Positions 7,577 through 15,068 of a DNA stretch of 64,000 nt are shown here, piece after piece (the first letter of the stretch is position 1; each line of letters begins with the position of its first letter). The stretch comes from Fusobacterium ulcerans. Lineage in GTDB: Bacteria; Fusobacteriota; Fusobacteriia; Fusobacteriales; Fusobacteriaceae. The stretch covers positions 574,282-638,281 of the forward strand of contig NZ_CP028105.1 in the NCBI RefSeq assembly GCF_003019675.1, read 5' to 3'. The translations under genes were made by a program, and so were the position numbers. The notes beneath the pieces were generated by a model. It was not told the origin of the DNA. It made no database searches and saw only the letters and a program-made list of their open reading frames with translations.

Positions 7577-8473
7577 CTATTCTCCCTTTATGCCAAATTT
7601 TTCTGCAACATCTTTATTTATATACATTTCTGACTTCTCCACAACCTCATAAGGAATGTTCTCTATCTTCTCTCCAGACAGATATCTAGCTGCCATTTCT
7701 CCTGTCTGATATCCAACTTGATAATCAGATATTCCATCTACTGCCAAAGCTCCCTGATCTGCAAAACTTTTTGTTGCTCCTATTATTGGTTTATTAGCTT
7801 TATTGCATTTTTCCACAATAAGAGGATATGTAGAAGCAATTGTATTGTCTATTGAAGTATAAAGAACATCTATTGTTGGTAAAAGTGTATCTAAAGCTGA
7901 AGCCATTTCACTTATATTATTTATTCCTTTTATTTTTACTGTATACCCTTCCTCTTCTGCTGCCTTAGTAAATGCATCTGTCAGATAAAAAGAATTTTGT
8001 TCGCTTGTATTATATACAATTCCTATATTTTTAGCTTCTGGTAAAAGTTTTTTTATAAGCTGTACCTGTTTTTTAACTGGTGACTTATCACTTACCCCTG
8101 TTACATTTTTTCTAAGTATCCCAGCACTTTCTGGATTAGTTATAGCTGAGAAAAATATAGGTTTATCTTTTATATTATTTGCAGCTGCCTGAGCACTTGG
8201 TGTAGATATAGCAATTATTATATCACTCTTATTATTAAATTCCTGAGCTATTACCTGTGCTGTTCCAAAATCTCCCTGTGCATTTTTATAATCAATATTT
8301 ACTTTATTTTCATCATAACCTTTTTCTTTAAGAGCATCTATCACTCCTCTTCTCACATCATCCAATGAAGAATGCTCCACTATTTGAGTAATTCCTATCT
8401 CTATCTTTTTCTGCTTTTCTGTTCCACATGCTGTACATAAAATAACTAAAAGTAAAATAAATAATTTTTTCAT
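7577..8473 (-). CDS. ABC substrate-binding lipoprotein (TrpX-like, probable tryptophan binding)
   Basis: 298 residues, ABC_sub_bind family. MKKLFILLLVILCTACG is a lipoprotein signal with Cys16 as the acylated residue. The mature part has KIEIGITQIVEHSSLDDVR and QGDFGTAQVIAQE and PSAQAAANNIKDKPI motifs. It is the first structural gene after the Trp leader and two terminators, with GGGAGG 8 bases before the ATG. The family includes TrpX of streptococci; the leader peptide with three Trp codons points to the same substrate here, but the substrate itself is inference. Confidence 0.9.
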   Translation of the reverse strand: MKKLFILLLVILCTACGTEKQKKIEIGITQIVEHSSLDDVRRGVIDALKEKGYDENKVNIDYKNAQGDFGTAQVIAQEFNNKSDIIIAISTPSAQAAANNIKDKPIFFSAITNPESAGILRKNVTGVSDKSPVKKQVQLIKKLLPEAKNIGIVYNTSEQNSFYLTDAFTKAAEEEGYTVKIKGINNISEMASALDTLLPTIDVLYTSIDNTIASTYPLIVEKCNKANKPIIGATKSFADQGALAVDGISDYQVGYQTGEMAARYLSGEKIENIPYEVVEKSEMYINKDVAEKFGIKGE

Positions 8474-8505
8474 TTTTTTCCTCCCTGAAATGTATTAAAA
8501 ATAAA

Positions 8506-8532
8506 AAGCCCTGTCAAAATCAGACAAGGCTT
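8506..8532 (-). terminator. Second leader terminator before the binding-lipoprotein gene
   Basis: A 10-bp stem with G-U pairs (8506-8515 with 8523-8532) followed on the minus strand by TTTTTATTTTT, ending 22 bases before the SD of the first structural gene. It stands in tandem with the terminator at 8563-8587, so polymerase that escapes the first still meets a second. Confidence 0.7.
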
Positions 8533-8562
8533 ACTAAACAAATATTTTTTATATAAAATAAA

Positions 8563-8691
8563 AAACCTGTTCACTTGGAACAGGTTTAAATACATACTAA
8601 AATAAATAAAAGTATCTATATTTTAAAATGAACATCTATGACAAAACCTGATCCACCTGTCTGGTATTAAATTTGTGAAGTCTGTTTTGCC
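8563..8691 (-). promoter_or_regulatory. Tryptophan transcription attenuator (regions 1-4)
   Basis: Reading the minus strand, four segments are seen. Region 1 (8684-8691, GGCAAAAC, starting within the last Trp codon) can pair with 8640-8647. Region 2 (8644-8654, GGATCAGGTTT) can pair with region 3 (8577-8587, AAACCTGTTCC) over 11 positions with one T-T mismatch. Region 3 can instead pair with region 4 (8563-8572) in a perfect 10-bp stem followed by TTTTTTATTTT, a strong terminator. The 1:2, 2:3 and 3:4 pairings exclude each other as in classical trp leaders. With Trp scarce, a ribosome stalled on the Trp codons covers region 1, 2:3 forms and transcription continues; with Trp plentiful, 3:4 terminates. 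The folding is read by eye, not computed. Confidence 0.82.
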
Positions 8692-8716
8692 ACCACCAAG
8701 TAAATCTATTCATCAT
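8636..8716 (-). CDS. Trp leader peptide with three tandem Trp codons
   Basis: A 26-residue open frame begins MMNRFTWWWQNRLHK, with TGG-TGG-TGG at 8690-8698, and ends at TAG (8636-8638). GGAGG at 8726-8730 is 9 bases before the ATG. It lies 42 bases downstream of the -10 of a strong promoter and upstream of two terminators and a transporter operon. Three consecutive Trp codons in such a short frame are not expected by chance in AT-rich DNA; this is the mark of a ribosome-stalling leader peptide. The peptide itself probably has no function once made. Confidence 0.88.
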   Translation of the reverse strand: MMNRFTWWWQNRLHKFNTRQVDQVLS

Positions 8717-8757
8717 TTTTGTTCACCTCCATTTTTTATTTTTTTTTCTTATAAAAG

Positions 8758-8786
8758 AGAATACACCATTTTTTTTAGAATGTCAA
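8758..8786 (-). promoter_or_regulatory. Promoter of the Trp leader and ABC transporter operon
   Basis: Perfect TTGACA (8781-8786), 17 bases, TATTCT (8758-8763). Transcription would start about 30 bases before the leader-peptide ATG. The -35 lies only 9 bases past the stop of the neighbouring gene (8795). Confidence 0.78.
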
Positions 8787-8794
8787 ATTTATTT

Positions 8795-9235
8795 TTATTG
8801 GTTAATAGTTATTCTTGTTCCATCAGACAATTCTATTATTTGAGTTCTTCCATCTGAATAAACTACTTTCCCACTTCTTTGTGGAGCTTGCTGATTGTTG
8901 TATCTATTATTATAATTTCCATTATAATTATTATTATATCCACCACTATAATTATTAGCTGTAACTGTGTTTAATCTTGCAGGTACTCCTGAATTTCCAT
9001 ATTTATAACGAGCATTCTGAGCAACTGCCTGTCTTTCATAATCTCTTCTTATATTTGTATCCAACTGATCCAAATCTCTCTGGTGTTTTATCTCACTATT
9101 TTGATAACTGTTATTTAATATAAGTGCTGAACCTCCTATGATAGCTGCTCTTGTTCCACCACTCATACTTCCCCACCAGCTCGCATTAGCTATAGCTGAT
9201 ACTGCTAACATTCCTATTATTATTAATTTTTTCAT
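8795..9235 (-). CDS. Secreted Asn/Tyr/Gly-rich hypothetical protein
   Basis: 146 residues with a clear signal peptide (MKKLIIIGMLAVSAIANA, cleavage about residue 18). Next come a small glycine-rich hydrophobic patch (RAAIIGGSALIL), a charged helical part (about 45-75), and a low-complexity stretch of Asn, Tyr and Gly (about 95-120). It ends in a short beta-like segment (GKVVYSDGRTQIIELSDG). I do not recognise a family. The start is set at 9235 because GGAGGG lies 6 bases before it; an upstream in-frame ATG has no SD. It has its own -10 (9277-9282) and a palindrome nearby, and no terminator is seen before the Trp promoter. Confidence 0.7.
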   Translation of the reverse strand: MKKLIIIGMLAVSAIANASWWGSMSGGTRAAIIGGSALILNNSYQNSEIKHQRDLDQLDTNIRRDYERQAVAQNARYKYGNSGVPARLNTVTANNYSGGYNNNYNGNYNNRYNNQQAPQRSGKVVYSDGRTQIIELSDGTRITINQ

Positions 9236-9296
9236 ATATATCCCTCCAGTATTTCCAACCATGTATGAAATAAAAAATTATATGCAAACACACAAC

Positions 9297-9310
9297 TGAC
9301 CACTTGGTCA
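9297..9310. promoter_or_regulatory. Palindrome resembling a TetR-type operator
   Basis: TGACCA-CT-TGGTCA, 6-bp arms with a 2-base centre, lies about 15 bases upstream of the TATAAT of the secreted-protein gene, over its -35 region (the only TTGACC is 23 bases from the -10). Such symmetric sites often bind TetR-family dimers; no TetR gene is in the window. Confidence 0.4.
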
Positions 9311-9347
9311 ATTTATTCTACCACATTTTTTTAAGAATGAAAAGATA

Positions 9348-9746
9348 TTATTTTAGGGCAATAAAAATTTCTACCTTACCATCTGGATAATATTTCTCAT
9401 AATCAACTGTATAAGCTCTGTTTAAAAGTCCTTTTTCTTCCATCTCCCATATTTTCTGCCACGTTTTTACAATTCCATCAGAAGATGAACCCTCTACAGA
9501 AAAAATCTGATAATTTTCTTCTTCAATTATTATTTCTTTATGAGAATTTATATTGTCAGCTCCTATGAAAAGTGTGTAATCACCTTTATAATCACTTTCA
9601 TATTCAGAATAGACAGCATATTTATTCAGGTCCTTTTCAGGGAGCTTCATACTTGTTTCATGCCATAATTTTTGTATTTTGCTGGTAATATCCGGATCTT
9701 TAAAATTATTCAATCTTTTTTCTGATACTACACACACTTTTTCCAT
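9348..9746 (-). CDS. GyrI-like/AraC effector-binding domain protein
   Basis: 132 residues matching a stand-alone effector-binding (GyrI-like, SOUL-type fold) domain: YAVYSEYESDYKGDYTLFIGAD is the family's typical core, followed by a VEGSSSDGIVKTWQKIWE helix and a final YEKYYPDGKVEIFIALK strand. These domains bind small hydrophobic or cationic molecules and occur fused to AraC/MerR regulators or alone. There is no DNA-binding part here. The ATG follows AGGAGAG at 7 bases. Single gene, neighbours unrelated. Confidence 0.85.
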   Translation of the reverse strand: MEKVCVVSEKRLNNFKDPDITSKIQKLWHETSMKLPEKDLNKYAVYSEYESDYKGDYTLFIGADNINSHKEIIIEEENYQIFSVEGSSSDGIVKTWQKIWEMEEKGLLNRAYTVDYEKYYPDGKVEIFIALK

Positions 9747-9830
9747 AAGATAACTCTCCTTTTAATGTAATTTCAATAGCTGAAATATTTTTCCTTTTAT
9801 ATATTTTAATATATTTTTTAAAAAAAGGCA

Positions 9831-9860
9831 AAAAAAGAAAGCAGCCAAATAACTGCCTTC
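9831..9860 (-). terminator. Terminator of the PEBP-family gene
   Basis: 8-bp stem (9837-9844 with 9853-9860, one G-U pair) followed by a T-rich run on the minus strand, 16 bases past the stop codon. Confidence 0.8.
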
Positions 9861-9876
9861 ACTATTTTTCAACTTT

Positions 9877-10428
9877 TTAATTATTATAATTTCCTTCTAA
9901 TTCAGCACTTCCAAGAACATGACCTTTCATTTCTCTGTACACTTCATTTAGATAGAATGTTCCATCAATTTTTATCTCTTTATCTAAAGCATATAATCTG
10001 AAAATGTATGTATGCTCTTTATCTGGTGGTGCAGGTCCTCCATAGAATGAAGCTTTTTCTCTATCTAATCCACCCATTGATGATACCCAGCTGTTTATTC
10101 CCTGCAATATTTTCTTATCATCTCTGCTGGCATTTTCTTTTAATTCTGTATAATCTCCTGGAATTAAAGCTACCCAGTGTATCCATGAAAATCCCGAAAC
10201 AGGTACTGCATCATAGTCTTCCATTACAAGTACAAAAGATTTTGTTCCTTTTGGCACGTCTTTCCATTTCAAAGGAATTGAAAGAGCTGGCATTCCATCT
10301 ATAAATTTCTCTCCATGTTGTCCATATTCTACAGAAATATTACCATTTTTTATCCCTTTGCTTTCAAGTGTCATTGCCATAGAATTCACCCCCAATAAAA
10401 CCATCAAAATTAATATAAATTTTTTCAT
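9877..10428 (-). CDS. YbhB/YbcL family (PEBP, Raf-kinase-inhibitor-like) exported protein
   Basis: 183 residues with a signal peptide (MKKFILILMVLLGVNSMA). The mature protein has the phosphatidylethanolamine-binding-protein fold marks: PLKWKDVPKGTKSFVLVMEDYDA, the WIHWVA strand and GGPAPPDKEHTYIFRLYALD near the C-terminus. Bacterial members have no settled function. It lies 82 bases after an HxlR-type regulator gene on the same strand. The periplasmic signal is unlike most cytosolic YbhB proteins but resembles exported YbcL forms. Confidence 0.9.
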   Translation of the reverse strand: MKKFILILMVLLGVNSMAMTLESKGIKNGNISVEYGQHGEKFIDGMPALSIPLKWKDVPKGTKSFVLVMEDYDAVPVSGFSWIHWVALIPGDYTELKENASRDDKKILQGINSWVSSMGGLDREKASFYGGPAPPDKEHTYIFRLYALDKEIKIDGTFYLNEVYREMKGHVLGSAELEGNYNN

Positions 10429-10510
10429 TTATAACCTCCTCATTTAATCTTCTTGATTAGATTATAAATGTATATCAATTTAATGTAAATAACTCACTTT
10501 TTTGTTAGTA

Positions 10511-10846
10511 TTATTCTTCGTCAGAATTTTTATCAAGCAGATATTTAGCTCCAAAGCTCTGCATTTTTTCAAGTATAGGAAGAAGCTCTCTCCCCATTTC
10601 AGTCAATAGATATTCACTATGTTTTGGGTATGTATCTTCATGCTCAATCTTTGTTATTAATCCTGTTTTCAAAAGCTCATTAAGATGATCTATGAGCATT
10701 TTCTCATTACATCCCTTTATATCTTTTTTAAAATCTCTTATCCTCATTGCCCCTAATCTCAATCTCCAAAGTATCATTGAAACCCATTTTTTCTTTAGTA
10801 TCTCCTGTGTAAGTTCAAGAGGACATGTTATCACTTTTTTAGCCAC
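10511..10846 (-). CDS. HxlR-family winged-helix regulator
   Basis: 111 residues of the HxlR (MarR-related) fold: CPLELTQEILKKKWVSMILWRLRLGAMRIRDF, with the family's early cysteine at residue 8, a recognition region NEKMLIDHLNELLKTGLI and the wing YPKHSEYLLTEMGRELLPIL. HxlR proteins often sense thiol or carbonyl stress through that Cys. It starts with GTG at 10844-10846; its SD (AAAGGAG) is inside the last codons of hydF, so it is translated from the recR-hydF transcript. Possible targets are the downstream PEBP gene or itself (inference). Confidence 0.9.
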   Translation of the reverse strand: MAKKVITCPLELTQEILKKKWVSMILWRLRLGAMRIRDFKKDIKGCNEKMLIDHLNELLKTGLITKIEHEDTYPKHSEYLLTEMGRELLPILEKMQSFGAKYLLDKNSDEE

Positions 10847-10849
10847 TCC

Positions 10850-12064
10850 TTACTCCTTTACTTCAAATATTTCTACTACTCTATCTAATATTCCTGTGAG
10901 CTCTGCTATAATAAGCCCAAAATTAGTTATCTCTGAACATCTTTCTATTCTGCTCATAGTTTCTGCTCGATTGAGCATACATGATCCACAGTGTATAACT
11001 AAAGAATAACTCTCTAAATCTTTTGGAAAATCTTTTCCTGAGCAATTTTCTATAATTATTCCTGGTATTTTTTTCTTGAGAAGCATAGGTATTTTCTCTC
11101 TTGCTATATCACCTTTCAGCTGGTGATGTGTACAAGCTTCAGCAATCAGAACTTTATCTCCTGATTTTAAATCATTTATTTTTTTTGCACCTGCATAGAG
11201 AGTTTTTAAATCCCCCTTTGATCTTGCCATTATTATAGAAAATGATGTCAAAGGAACACTTCTGTCTAATTTTTCATTGACTGTTTTAAATACCTGTGAG
11301 TCTGTTATTACTAAATCCGGCTTTCCATTAAATATCTTCAAAGCTTCTTCTAGCTGATTCAATGTAGTCATCACAGGAATTCCACCAAAATCAAGTATAT
11401 CTCTCAATACCTGTACCTGTGGAAGTATCAGCCTTCCCTTAGGAGCCTGTATATCCTGTGGAGCTACCAGAAGAATTTTATCTCCTGCTTTTATTTTATC
11501 TCCAATGAGGATTTCCCCCTCAATAAATTTAGGAGATTTTTCCACTATCTCTTTTTTTAATATATCTACATTAAAAGAATTTTCAGTACTAAGCTGAATG
11601 AAATCTATTCCTAATTTTTTTTCTGCTTTTGATGCCTTCTCTTTAAAATCTTCTTTATCTTTAACTATGTCTATTTTATTTAATACAGCTATAAAAGGTT
11701 TCTTTTTGTCTTTTATTTTTTTTATCCACTCTTGTTCAAAAGACAAAATTTCATCTTCTAAAATAGTTTCTGCTGATATTACCAAAATAGATATATCCAT
11801 CTTATCTAAAACTTCTGTGGTCTTTTCAATTCTGAGGGCGCCAATGGCACTTATATCATCTATTCCAGCTGTATCTATAAAGACTACAGGTCCTATGGGC
11901 AAAAGCTCCATAGCCTTATACACAGGGTCTGTAGTAGTTCCTTTCACATCAGATACAAGTGATATATTTTGATTGGTTATACAATTTATCAAACTTGATT
12001 TACCTGCATTGGTTCTTCCAAATATTGCTATATGGACTCTGTTTCCTCTAGGTGTTTCTACCAT
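10850..12064 (-). CDS. hydF: [FeFe]-hydrogenase H-cluster maturation GTPase HydF
   Basis: 404 residues, scaffold protein on which HydE and HydG products assemble the 2Fe precursor before transfer to the hydrogenase. N-terminal GTPase domain with GRTNAGKS (16-23), TTT switch (43-45) and DTAG (64-67). The C-terminal cluster-binding domain has CTHH (311-314) and HCGSC (358-362), the ligands expected for the [4Fe-4S] site. It lies 11 bases after recR and is followed without gap by an HxlR gene. No hydE, hydG or hydrogenase gene is in the window, so the maturation set is dispersed. Confidence 0.95.
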   Translation of the reverse strand: MVETPRGNRVHIAIFGRTNAGKSSLINCITNQNISLVSDVKGTTTDPVYKAMELLPIGPVVFIDTAGIDDISAIGALRIEKTTEVLDKMDISILVISAETILEDEILSFEQEWIKKIKDKKKPFIAVLNKIDIVKDKEDFKEKASKAEKKLGIDFIQLSTENSFNVDILKKEIVEKSPKFIEGEILIGDKIKAGDKILLVAPQDIQAPKGRLILPQVQVLRDILDFGGIPVMTTLNQLEEALKIFNGKPDLVITDSQVFKTVNEKLDRSVPLTSFSIIMARSKGDLKTLYAGAKKINDLKSGDKVLIAEACTHHQLKGDIAREKIPMLLKKKIPGIIIENCSGKDFPKDLESYSLVIHCGSCMLNRAETMSRIERCSEITNFGLIIAELTGILDRVVEIFEVKE

Positions 12065-12075
12065 TTCTCCCTCCT

Positions 12076-12669
12076 CTACACTTCATGTCTTCCATCTAAA
12101 GCTTTAGAAATAGTTGCAGTGTCTGCAAATTCAATATTTCCTCCTATTGGAATTCCACTTGCTATTTTAGTTATTTTTACTCCAAAAGGTTTTAAAAGCT
12201 TTGTGAGATAAAGGGAAGTTGTTTCTCCTTCCAAGTCGGGATTAAGTGCAAGTATCACTTCGTTTATATCTGTTGCTGCCACTCTCTCCAAAAGAGATTT
12301 TATATTGAGCTTATCTGGTGTCATCCCATTTAATGGAGCTATTTTTCCATTTAATACATGGTAAGTTCCATTATATTTTCCAGTTTTTTCAAAAGATATT
12401 ATATCTCTGCTGTCTTCTACAACACATACTATCTCTTTATCTCTTGTTTCATCTGCACATATATTGCATAAATCATTTTCACAAAAATCTCCACATACTG
12501 GACATTTTTTAATAGTCTTTTTAACCTCTTTCATAGCTTCTGAAAATTTTTCTACCTGTTCCTCACTCATTTCAAGGATATGGAAAGCTAATCTTGTTGC
12601 ACTTTTCCTTCCTATTCCAGGAAGTTTATTAAATTCATCAATTAATCTTTCCAAACTTTTAGTTGCCAT
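12076..12669 (-). CDS. recR: Recombination mediator RecR
   Basis: 197 residues, standard length. It has the N-terminal helix-hairpin-helix (LIDEFNKLPGIGRKSATRLAF), the four-cysteine zinc finger (CPVCGDFCENDLCNIC, about 57-72), the Toprim domain starting IVCVVEDSRDI and the C-terminal GGNIEFADTATISKALDGR region. With RecO (and RecF) it loads RecA on gapped DNA. First gene of recR-hydF-hxlR; the usual partner dnaX/YbaB is not adjacent. SD GGAGAGGG 6 bases before the ATG. Confidence 0.97.
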   Translation of the reverse strand: MATKSLERLIDEFNKLPGIGRKSATRLAFHILEMSEEQVEKFSEAMKEVKKTIKKCPVCGDFCENDLCNICADETRDKEIVCVVEDSRDIISFEKTGKYNGTYHVLNGKIAPLNGMTPDKLNIKSLLERVAATDINEVILALNPDLEGETTSLYLTKLLKPFGVKITKIASGIPIGGNIEFADTATISKALDGRHEV

Positions 12670-12683
12670 AAATCCCTCTCCTT

Positions 12684-12711
12684 ACAAAAAAAGCTGGAGT
12701 AATCCAGCTTT
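12684..12711 (-). terminator. Terminator before recR
   Basis: 9-bp perfect stem (12690-12698 with 12703-12711), 4-base loop, followed by a T run on the minus strand. It starts 9 bases after the stop of the 104-residue protein gene, and the recR SD lies immediately downstream, so recR needs read-through or its own promoter. Confidence 0.85.
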
Positions 12712-12719
12712 CCCTTAAA

Positions 12720-13034
12720 TTAATTATTTGTTACAGCTTCTTTAAAAGATTTTTTCAAATCTTTTATAGTTTTATTGATATCTCTTCTTTCTTTTCCTAA
12801 CTCTGCATTTCTTATGATATAGTCATCTACTCTATCTTCATAATCAGACTGCATATTTTCTACGATATCCATTATTTCTTCATAACTCATATCAGGTTTA
12901 AGGTACTCTTTAAGATTCAAAAGAAGTTCTACTCTTTTTCTGTTATCTCTTACTTTTCTGTCATTGTCTTCAATTTCTCTTTTGATTTTATTTTTTCTTC
13001 TAGTTTTTCTTACAAGTTCTAATACGCTGTCCAT
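12720..13034 (-). CDS. Hypothetical charged coiled-coil protein
   Basis: 104 residues, unrecognised. Very rich in Lys, Arg, Glu and Asp with heptad-like spacing (residues 10-40 and 70-100), suggesting a helical hairpin or coiled coil, and no membrane segment or signal. It has its own promoter (13073-13101) and terminator, so it is a one-gene unit between pfkA and recR. Confidence 0.65.
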   Translation of the reverse strand: MDSVLELVRKTRRKNKIKREIEDNDRKVRDNRKRVELLLNLKEYLKPDMSYEEIMDIVENMQSDYEDRVDDYIIRNAELGKERRDINKTIKDLKKSFKEAVTNN

Positions 13035-13072
13035 AGTTCCCTCCCTAAAGATTAGAGTTTTTCTACCTCTAT

Positions 13073-13101
13073 ATTGTATAATAATATGAAAAAAATTTCA
13101 A
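13073..13101 (-). promoter_or_regulatory. Promoter of the 104-residue coiled-coil gene
   Basis: TTGAAA (13096-13101), 17 bases, TACAAT (13073-13078) in the 76-base gap after pfkA. Confidence 0.65.
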
Positions 13102-13110
13102 TACCATTGA

Positions 13111-14076
13111 TTATTTTGCTAAAGTTAAAGCTAATTCATAGTCGTCATTTATAGAATAGTTTCTTTCTCCATCCCATGCATAAGATATTGGATGAGTAAC
13201 AAGCTTGTTGTTTTCAAGTCCTACCATTACTCCACCTTCATCATTTTCAAGAATTTCAATCGCCTTTGCTCCCATTCTTGTAGCCAGCATTCTGTCAAAT
13301 CCTGATGGTGTTCCACCTCTTTGAACGTGTCCAAGAACTACGCTTCTTACTTCTGTAGTTATTCTCTCTTTTAAAGCTTCTTCTATATCCTGTACTTTTC
13401 CTACACCTTCAGCAACTAAAACTATATCATGAAGTTTTCCATGTTTTCTTCTTTCTTTTATCTGCAATGCAAGCAGTTCAATAGGATTATCCATTTCTGG
13501 AATAAGTACTCCATCTCCTCCACCTGCTATACAAGCTTGAAGAGCTAAGTCTCCTGCATGTCTTCCCATTACCTCGATAAGAATAGTTCTTTCATGAGAA
13601 GTAGCTGTATCTCTGATTTTTGATATAGCATCAAGAATAGTATTAAGACATGTATCAAACCCAAGAGTAAAATCTGTTCCTTTGATGTCATTATCTATTG
13701 TACCTGGTATTCCTACTACTTTTATTCCATGCTCTTTAGAAAGTGCATCAGCTCCACGGTATGATCCGTCTCCTCCAATTACTACTATTCCTTCAATTTC
13801 TCTTTTTTTAAGATTATGTGCTGCAATAGCTCTAAATTTAGGGTCTTTAAATTCAAGACATCTTGCTGTTAATAAACGAGTTCCTCCTCTGTCTATTATT
13901 CCAGATACAAAACGATCATCCATAGGGAAAATTTCATCATTAAGCATTCCAAGATATCCTCTTTGAATCCCATATACTTTTATCCCTTTGCTCATTGCTA
14001 TTTTAGCCGCAGATCTGATAGCAGCATTCATTCCTGGAGAATCTCCACCGCTTGTCAATATTGCTATTTTTTTCAT
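13111..14076 (-). CDS. pfkA: ATP-dependent 6-phosphofructokinase
   Basis: 321 residues, typical bacterial length. It phosphorylates fructose 6-phosphate in glycolysis. Motifs: GGDSPGMNAAIR (10-21), the ATP-site IGGDGSYRGA (Gly-Asp-Gly-Ser of ATP-type enzymes), PGTIDNDI with the catalytic Asp, EVMGRHAGDLAL, and VLGHVQRGGTPSGFDR. It is the third gene after accD and accA (16-base gap), the same order seen in Bacillus-type genomes, linking glycolytic flux with malonyl-CoA supply. Confidence 0.97.
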   Translation of the reverse strand: MKKIAILTSGGDSPGMNAAIRSAAKIAMSKGIKVYGIQRGYLGMLNDEIFPMDDRFVSGIIDRGGTRLLTARCLEFKDPKFRAIAAHNLKKREIEGIVVIGGDGSYRGADALSKEHGIKVVGIPGTIDNDIKGTDFTLGFDTCLNTILDAISKIRDTATSHERTILIEVMGRHAGDLALQACIAGGGDGVLIPEMDNPIELLALQIKERRKHGKLHDIVLVAEGVGKVQDIEEALKERITTEVRSVVLGHVQRGGTPSGFDRMLATRMGAKAIEILENDEGGVMVGLENNKLVTHPISYAWDGERNYSINDDYELALTLAK

Positions 14077-14092
14077 TATCTATCAATCTCCT

Positions 14093-15049
14093 TTAAATCT
14101 CAGTCCCAATAAAAGAACCCATCTTTCTAAACTTATTATATCTATTTTCTACTAGTTCTTCCACTGATATTTTTTCTAATTCAGAAAATGATGATAAAAT
14201 GATATTTTTTAGGTTAAGAGCTATACATTTATGATCTCTGTGAGCTCCTCCTAAAGGTTCTTCTATGATACCATCAATAACTCCAAGTTTGAATAAGCTT
14301 TGGGCAGATATTTTTAAACTCTCTGCTGCTTCTTCAGCTCTTGAAGCATCTTTATATAATATTGCTGCACATCCTTCTGGAGAAATAACTGAGTATACAG
14401 AGTTTTCTAGCATGAATATTTTGTCAGAAACTCCAAGTCCAAGAGCTCCCCCACTTCCACCTTCTCCAATAACTACAGAAATAACAGGAACTTTAAGTCC
14501 ACTCATCTCCATAAGATTTCTGGCAATGGCTTCTCCCTGTCCATGTTCTTCAGCTTCCAATCCTGGATATGCTCCTGGAGTATCTATAAACGTAAGAATA
14601 GGAATCGAGAATCTTTCAGCCATTTTAAAAAGTCTTAACGCCTTTCTATAGCCTTCTGGATTAGCCATTCCAAAATTTCTGTATATTTTTTCATCAGTTG
14701 TTCTTCCTTTTTGATGTCCAACTATCAGTACTTTTTTTCCATCAATTTTACAGAATCCTCCAACTATAGCAGGATCATCTTTAAATAATCTGTCTCCATG
14801 AAGTTCAAGAAAATCTGTAGTCATATTTTCAATATAATCTAATGTATATGGTCTTTCAGGATGTCTTGCTACAAAGACCTTATCCCATGAACTTAGATTT
14901 TTATATATTGTCTTTAATTTTTCATTTCTAGCTGTTTTAAATTTTTCTATCTCTCCAGATAAATCTATACCTTTTTCTTCGGAAAATTTTTGTAATTCCT
15001 CTATTTTTTTCTCAATTTCAATTATTTCTTTTTCAAATTCAAATTCCAT
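14093..15049 (-). CDS. accA: Acetyl-CoA carboxylase carboxyltransferase subunit alpha
   Basis: 318 residues. With AccD it transfers the carboxyl group from biotin-carboxyl carrier to acetyl-CoA. Features: N-terminal coiled coil (1-50), [41 protein letters not shown] and the oxyanion-hole region [15 protein letters not shown]. It lies 19 bases after accD and 16 before pfkA. accB and accC are not in the window. Confidence 0.97.
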   Translation of the reverse strand: MEFEFEKEIIEIEKKIEELQKFSEEKGIDLSGEIEKFKTARNEKLKTIYKNLSSWDKVFVARHPERPYTLDYIENMTTDFLELHGDRLFKDDPAIVGGFCKIDGKKVLIVGHQKGRTTDEKIYRNFGMANPEGYRKALRLFKMAERFSIPILTFIDTPGAYPGLEAEEHGQGEAIARNLMEMSGLKVPVISVVIGEGGSGGALGLGVSDKIFMLENSVYSVISPEGCAAILYKDASRAEEAAESLKISAQSLFKLGVIDGIIEEPLGGAHRDHKCIALNLKNIILSSFSELEKISVEELVENRYNKFRKMGSFIGTEI

Positions 15050-15068
15050 TTTTCCCTCCTACCTAAGT

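Noticed and set aside
8474..8794. A T-box or riboswitch before the Trp-type ABC operon
   Set aside because: No T-box consensus (AGGGTGGNACCGCG-like) is present; the Trp-codon leader peptide with alternative hairpins explains the region.
8880..8950. Short tandem repeats in the secreted-protein gene
   Set aside because: AT-rich coding for Asn/Tyr/Gly gives a repetitive look but no unit repeats regularly; treated as low-complexity coding sequence.
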